Assembly: GCA_003117195.1 (NCBI GenBank)
Contig: BDSI01000001.1
Coordinates: forward strand, 1,629,765-1,693,764
Length of the DNA stretch: 64,000 nt
From: Eudorina sp. 2006-703-Eu-15
Taxonomy: Eukaryota; Chlorophyta; Chlorophyceae; Chlamydomonadales; Volvocaceae
Direction of reading: 5' to 3'
Shown here: one piece after another, positions 60,208 through 64,000 of the stretch
How the letters are laid out: each line of letters opens with the position of its first letter
Position numbering within the stretch: position 1 is the first letter of the stretch
Program-made: the position numbers and the translations under genes
The notes under the pieces: model-generated
The model's input: the letters and a program-made list of their open reading frames with translations, nothing else
What the model was told of the DNA's origin: nothing
Database searches by the model: none

Positions 60208-63200
60208 ACCGGTGTTGGACATGGACACCGCCAGCTGCACGCCGCTGACGAGGCTGCCCGCCAGCACGCCCGCCAGGCAGCGCGTGCCGAACAGCGCACC
60301 CACAACGACGGGGGTGAAGATCACCAGGGCGCCCGGAGCGATCATCTCCGAGATCGCGGCCTGGGTGGAAATGGCGACGCACTTCTTGTAGTCAGGGCGG
60401 CTGGTGCCCTCCATCAGCCCTGCGAGTAAGGACCGAGGCGAGGAGATGAACTGAATCGGGGAATGGAACGTGCGCGTTGCTGCGTGGCTGTTGGGGCGCA
60501 AATCAATAGCCACATCCTTCATGTCGCGAGACTTCGCAGAATCCTTGAGCAACCCCTCCTCGAGCAGAGGCCCGGGTGTAAGCGGAGTGACAGGAGCGGT
60601 CGTTCTAAATTAGGTCGCGCTTTGTGAGCGCGTCAGGTTTTACGCAAACATAAGCTACGTCCCAGGGAACGCCATACTGCGCACGCATACCGTATCGGGG
60701 GCCCCGTAAAACTGTCCCTGTCCACACGAGCAATGGGCCGGTCCGAACTTCAAGCTGTGCCCCTCACCGGCAATGGTGTTGAACTGGCGACGGACCTCAT
60801 GCACCATGGCCAAGGCTGCCTTGCCAACCGACTTCATGGTCATGGCGCTGAACCAGTACGGCAGCATGGCGCCCAGCAGCAGGCCAGAGAACACCTGAGG
60901 GACAGAGGGATTGTGCACCGGTATGTGTAAATGCACGTGTGTCCTGGGGTAGTTGAACGTGTCACAGCAGATATCAAAGCCGTATTGCTGACTACAGGCA
61001 TCATGAGCTGTTCGGCAAGGTCAGCACACCGTCGGATGTTCACGGCTAGTGACGATCATGTCAGGCAGAGCGCAAGACCGCCCGAAGGGTGCAAGGTGTT
61101 TCCCTTACACAGTACAAAGACAAGCTACTCACCCGTGGGTCCAGGATGGAAGAGTTGATCATGTCGATCTTGGCACGCGTCACGTAGGCGCCGAACAGAG
61201 CCAGCGACACGAGGGCGGCGGAGCCGATGGCAAATCCCTTGCCGATGGCGGCGGTGGTGTTGCCCGCAGCGTCCAGGGCATCAGTGCGCTCGCGGATGTC
61301 CTCACCCATGCCCGCCATCTCGGCGATACCACCAGCGTTGTCGGAGATGGGGCCATAGGCATCGATGGCCAGGCCTGAGGGACCAGACACGCAGGTGCGC
61401 AAGTTGATGGCTCGCATGGCAACCCTCGATAACCTCGACGAGGGGGTGCAAGTGTACACTTAAATGCTGCTGCAGCATGGCCTGGTACTGAGAGCCAGCA
61501 TTGCTCTTCGCGCCGCACACACCGGAGCCACCCGACCATGTGGCTGGGGTCCTCACCGGTAGCCAGGGTCGACAGCATGCCCAGCGCGCAGCACGCAATG
61601 CCGTACATGCCGGCCAGGGTGTTGCCCACGTAGATGGCCACGCCGATGACGATGGTCGGGATGATGCAGGACTTGTAGCCCAGAGCCAGGCCGAAGATGA
61701 TGTCGGTGGCCGGGCCAGTGCGGCAGGCATCAGCGACGTCCTGGAGGCGGTTCGATGTCACAGCCGGCAACACCAATTTTTTAACGCACGGTGTCAGTGG
61801 AATTAGATGGAGCTCCCTACATGCCATGCCAATGTAATCAGGAAGGGACACGCGCATTCATTACGGCCCTTACTGTCCAGATTGCCCGGATGTACCCTGT
61901 AGGGAGCCGTGAGGTTTGAAGGCGCACCTGCACTGGCTTGTAGCGGTTCGAGGTGAAGTACTCCGTCTGCAGGCCCACCAGAAGGCCGCCCCACAAGCCG
62001 GTGGCGATGCAAACGAACATGTACCAGCTCTTGACCTCCTGCGCAGGCGACGGCGCGCGGACAAGGGGAGGCATCAGCCAAGCCGTTTCAAGGACCTCTT
62101 GAGGTCGGTTTTATGTTCAATGCGAACTAGATGCCAGAAATAGCTGCACCATGCCCAGATTATATCTAGCTCCCACAACGTGTCTTCCAGCCCGGGCGCA
62201 TCTCCGTAGTCGCCTTGTTGAGCAAGGGTAAAACAGCGTAGAAATCATCCAGCGCCTCGCTCTGAACCAGGCCCACAACAAGCGCGAGCAGACAAACATT
62301 AGTACACTAGGACAGGACGGACACACCTTCTCGCTGAATTCCTGCTGCGGGTCGCTCGATGGCACACTCATGACAAACTTCTCAGGCAGCGCAACGAAGG
62401 CAATAAGGGCAGCCACCTGCAGCGGCGAATCAGCAACACAACCACCCGGCATCGCAAGATCAGATTTTAGTCGAAACCCAAATGGTGCAGACGTGCGCAG
62501 GGTGCCGACCCGGGGTGCGTCGGGGTGGCACGTTCACTGCCACATGAAACTCAGATCACCGTGTGACTTGCAATCAGGACAAGAAAACAATGGAACAGTG
62601 CTTCGACAACAAGCATCAGGTAGGTTGGGAAGGTAGTAGACGATCTGACGATTACCAACGCAGATCTCACCGGCGTCATCAGCAGGGTGGAGATGATCAG
62701 CTGCATCTTCAGAGTGTGCTCAATCTCGGCAATGACCTTGGCGGGCTTCAAGTCGGTGGCGATGAAGGTTGTCAGCAGGCACACGAAGATACCTGCGGCG
62801 GCGGACACGGTGGAAGCTGCAATTGTTCCGTACTGCGCAGGTAGAGCGCGCAGCGTGTCTCCGGTAGCTACGCCAGACAACAGCAGTATGCCTGGAAACT
62901 AATGCAACGCATTCATTGCTGGAAACGGACCATTAGAACATCACAAGCCGTTTGTGAAGCATATGACGGAAGCGCCGAGGTCCTCGTCCGGAGATCAGCG
63001 CCGGAAGGGCAGGTACGCACGGAACTGATTGCATTGCCGCGATCAGTCACAACATCCTGTACAACAAGAACCACACCCCGCTATATTCAGCGATGTGTTT
63101 TGACTGTGTCCATGGATCTCCCATGACTGCTCGGTGCACGAAAACACGTACAGCTGGCCAACGTCAGTATCAAGTCTGGCTGTCTGGGCGAGCGTCCAGA

Positions 63201-64000
63201 TCATATCAAGTACACATTTTCGTGCAGAACGCATTTGCCAAGCATCATATTTCCGTTAGGAGCTCACCAGCGTCTGAAACTCATAGCGTGCATCTACGAA
63301 CCCATTCAACTGCGTGGCAGCCGTCTGCAACCTCTGCGCCTCCGGCAGGTGTCCCATTGCTCCCCGCACAGCATTATGCACTGGCCGCGGATGCACATAT
63401 TAGAGCGAACCACAACGCCAGCAAAGGATGGTTACCCGAGCTATTTCATCATGCTCCCATCTGGGTCGTGAGCATTGTGGTACGCAAATCCTGTGCCTCC
63501 CTTGACTACCCACCGGTGGCGGAGACCAGCAGCGGGAACATCATGCCGGAGTAATTGTGGGTACGACCCAGTTCGGACACGGCGGAGATGACCAGTGCGG
63601 CGCAGGTGGACTCGGCGAAGGAGCCGAACAGGTCAGCGCCCATGCCAGCAATGTCGCCGACGTTGTCACCGACGTTGTCTGCGAGGGCGCAGCGCAGGCA
63701 CGTGCAGGCATTCACCGCAGAGATGAAGAGGCGAAACCATCAGCGTAACCATTAGCAGGGAACATGTCCAAGGACTCCACTGGTCGGCCTACCTTGATAT
63801 AACCAGTACACCACAATGCGCATTATTCAGGGCACCGCAACGAAGAGCCGGCAGCTGTGCCCAACGCACCGGCAATGACGGCGGGGTTGCGCGGGTCGTC
63901 CTCGGGGATGTCCTTCTCGACCTTGCCGACCAGATCAGCGCCCACATCGGCGGCCTTGGTGTAGATGCCGCCGCCCACACGACCGAACAGCGCAATGGAG
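59666..64000 (-). CDS. H+-translocating inorganic pyrophosphatase, type I (K+-dependent), 5' end outside window
   Basis: This membrane pump couples pyrophosphate hydrolysis to proton transport into vacuoles/acidocalcisomes. Ten exons join in phase: 64000-63870 (partial), 63678-63514, 62792-62671, 62416-62327, 62038-61928, 61740-61557, 61374-61133, 60894-60768, 60419-60175 and 59896-59666. About 549 residues are present; the family is ~760, so roughly 210-235 N-terminal residues lie beyond the edge. The substrate site is visible as [31 protein letters not shown] and the C-terminal [37 protein letters not shown] carries further acidic ligands. [10 protein letters not shown] has Ala rather than Lys at the position that separates K+-dependent type I from K+-independent type II pumps. 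Hydrophobic segments such as [20 protein letters not shown] match the conserved membrane helices. Confidence 0.97.

Overview
The window is nuclear DNA from a green alga of the volvocine lineage (Volvox/Gonium/Chlamydomonas type). The evidence is a pherophorin with a long poly-proline hinge, GC-rich exons split by many short GT-AG introns, TGTAA polyadenylation signals downstream of several stop codons, and a vacuolar-type H+-pyrophosphatase and mitochondrial Mn-SOD of green-lineage type. No bacterial operons, rRNA, tRNA, CRISPR or intact transposase was seen. Gene models below were made by hand-joining reading frames across GT-AG introns with phase checks. Most of the gene is solid in each case; some first exons and a few internal exons are not.

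Layout, left to right: (1) 567-20172 (+), a roughly 2750-residue coiled-coil nuclear-basket nucleoporin (TPR/Mlp/NUA family) in about 36 exons, ending in an Ala/Pro/Glu-rich and Arg-Gly-rich tail. (2) 20173-22172, its 3' UTR and a low-coding spacer holding a decayed minus-strand GST-kappa/DsbA-like fragment. (3) 22173-24494 (+), a 691-aa secreted pherophorin. (4) 25809-34137 (+), a 2329-aa nuclear regulator with four GATA-like CxxC/CxxC zinc fingers and one PHD finger. (5) 34138-35854, a repeat-rich spacer with a duplicated ~175-bp element on both sides of a (TG)n tract. (6) 35855-45210 (+), a very large helical (HEAT-like) protein, possibly a condensin D-type subunit. (7) 46968-47916 (-), an unresolved small gene. 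(8) 48639-53701 (-), a 599-aa protein with two CBM20 starch-binding domains followed by a coiled coil and no enzyme domain. (9) 55148-56917 (+), mitochondrial Mn-superoxide dismutase. (10) 59666-64000 (-), a K+-dependent (type I) H+-translocating pyrophosphatase, cut off at the right edge of the window.

The genes are independent eukaryotic transcription units, not a cluster with one shared function: nuclear basket, extracellular matrix, chromatin regulation, chromosome structure (tentative), starch binding, oxidative stress and vacuolar proton pumping. The CBM20 and SOD genes are divergent and share a ~1.4 kb upstream region. SOD and the pyrophosphatase are convergent, and a perfect 27-bp hairpin sits between their putative poly(A) signals.

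Most worth a second look: the tandem-CBM20/coiled-coil scaffold-like protein, the 4x GATA-like + PHD protein, a 12-bp near-palindrome GACCCRYGGGTC that occurs seven times exactly, and the intergenic perfect hairpin.
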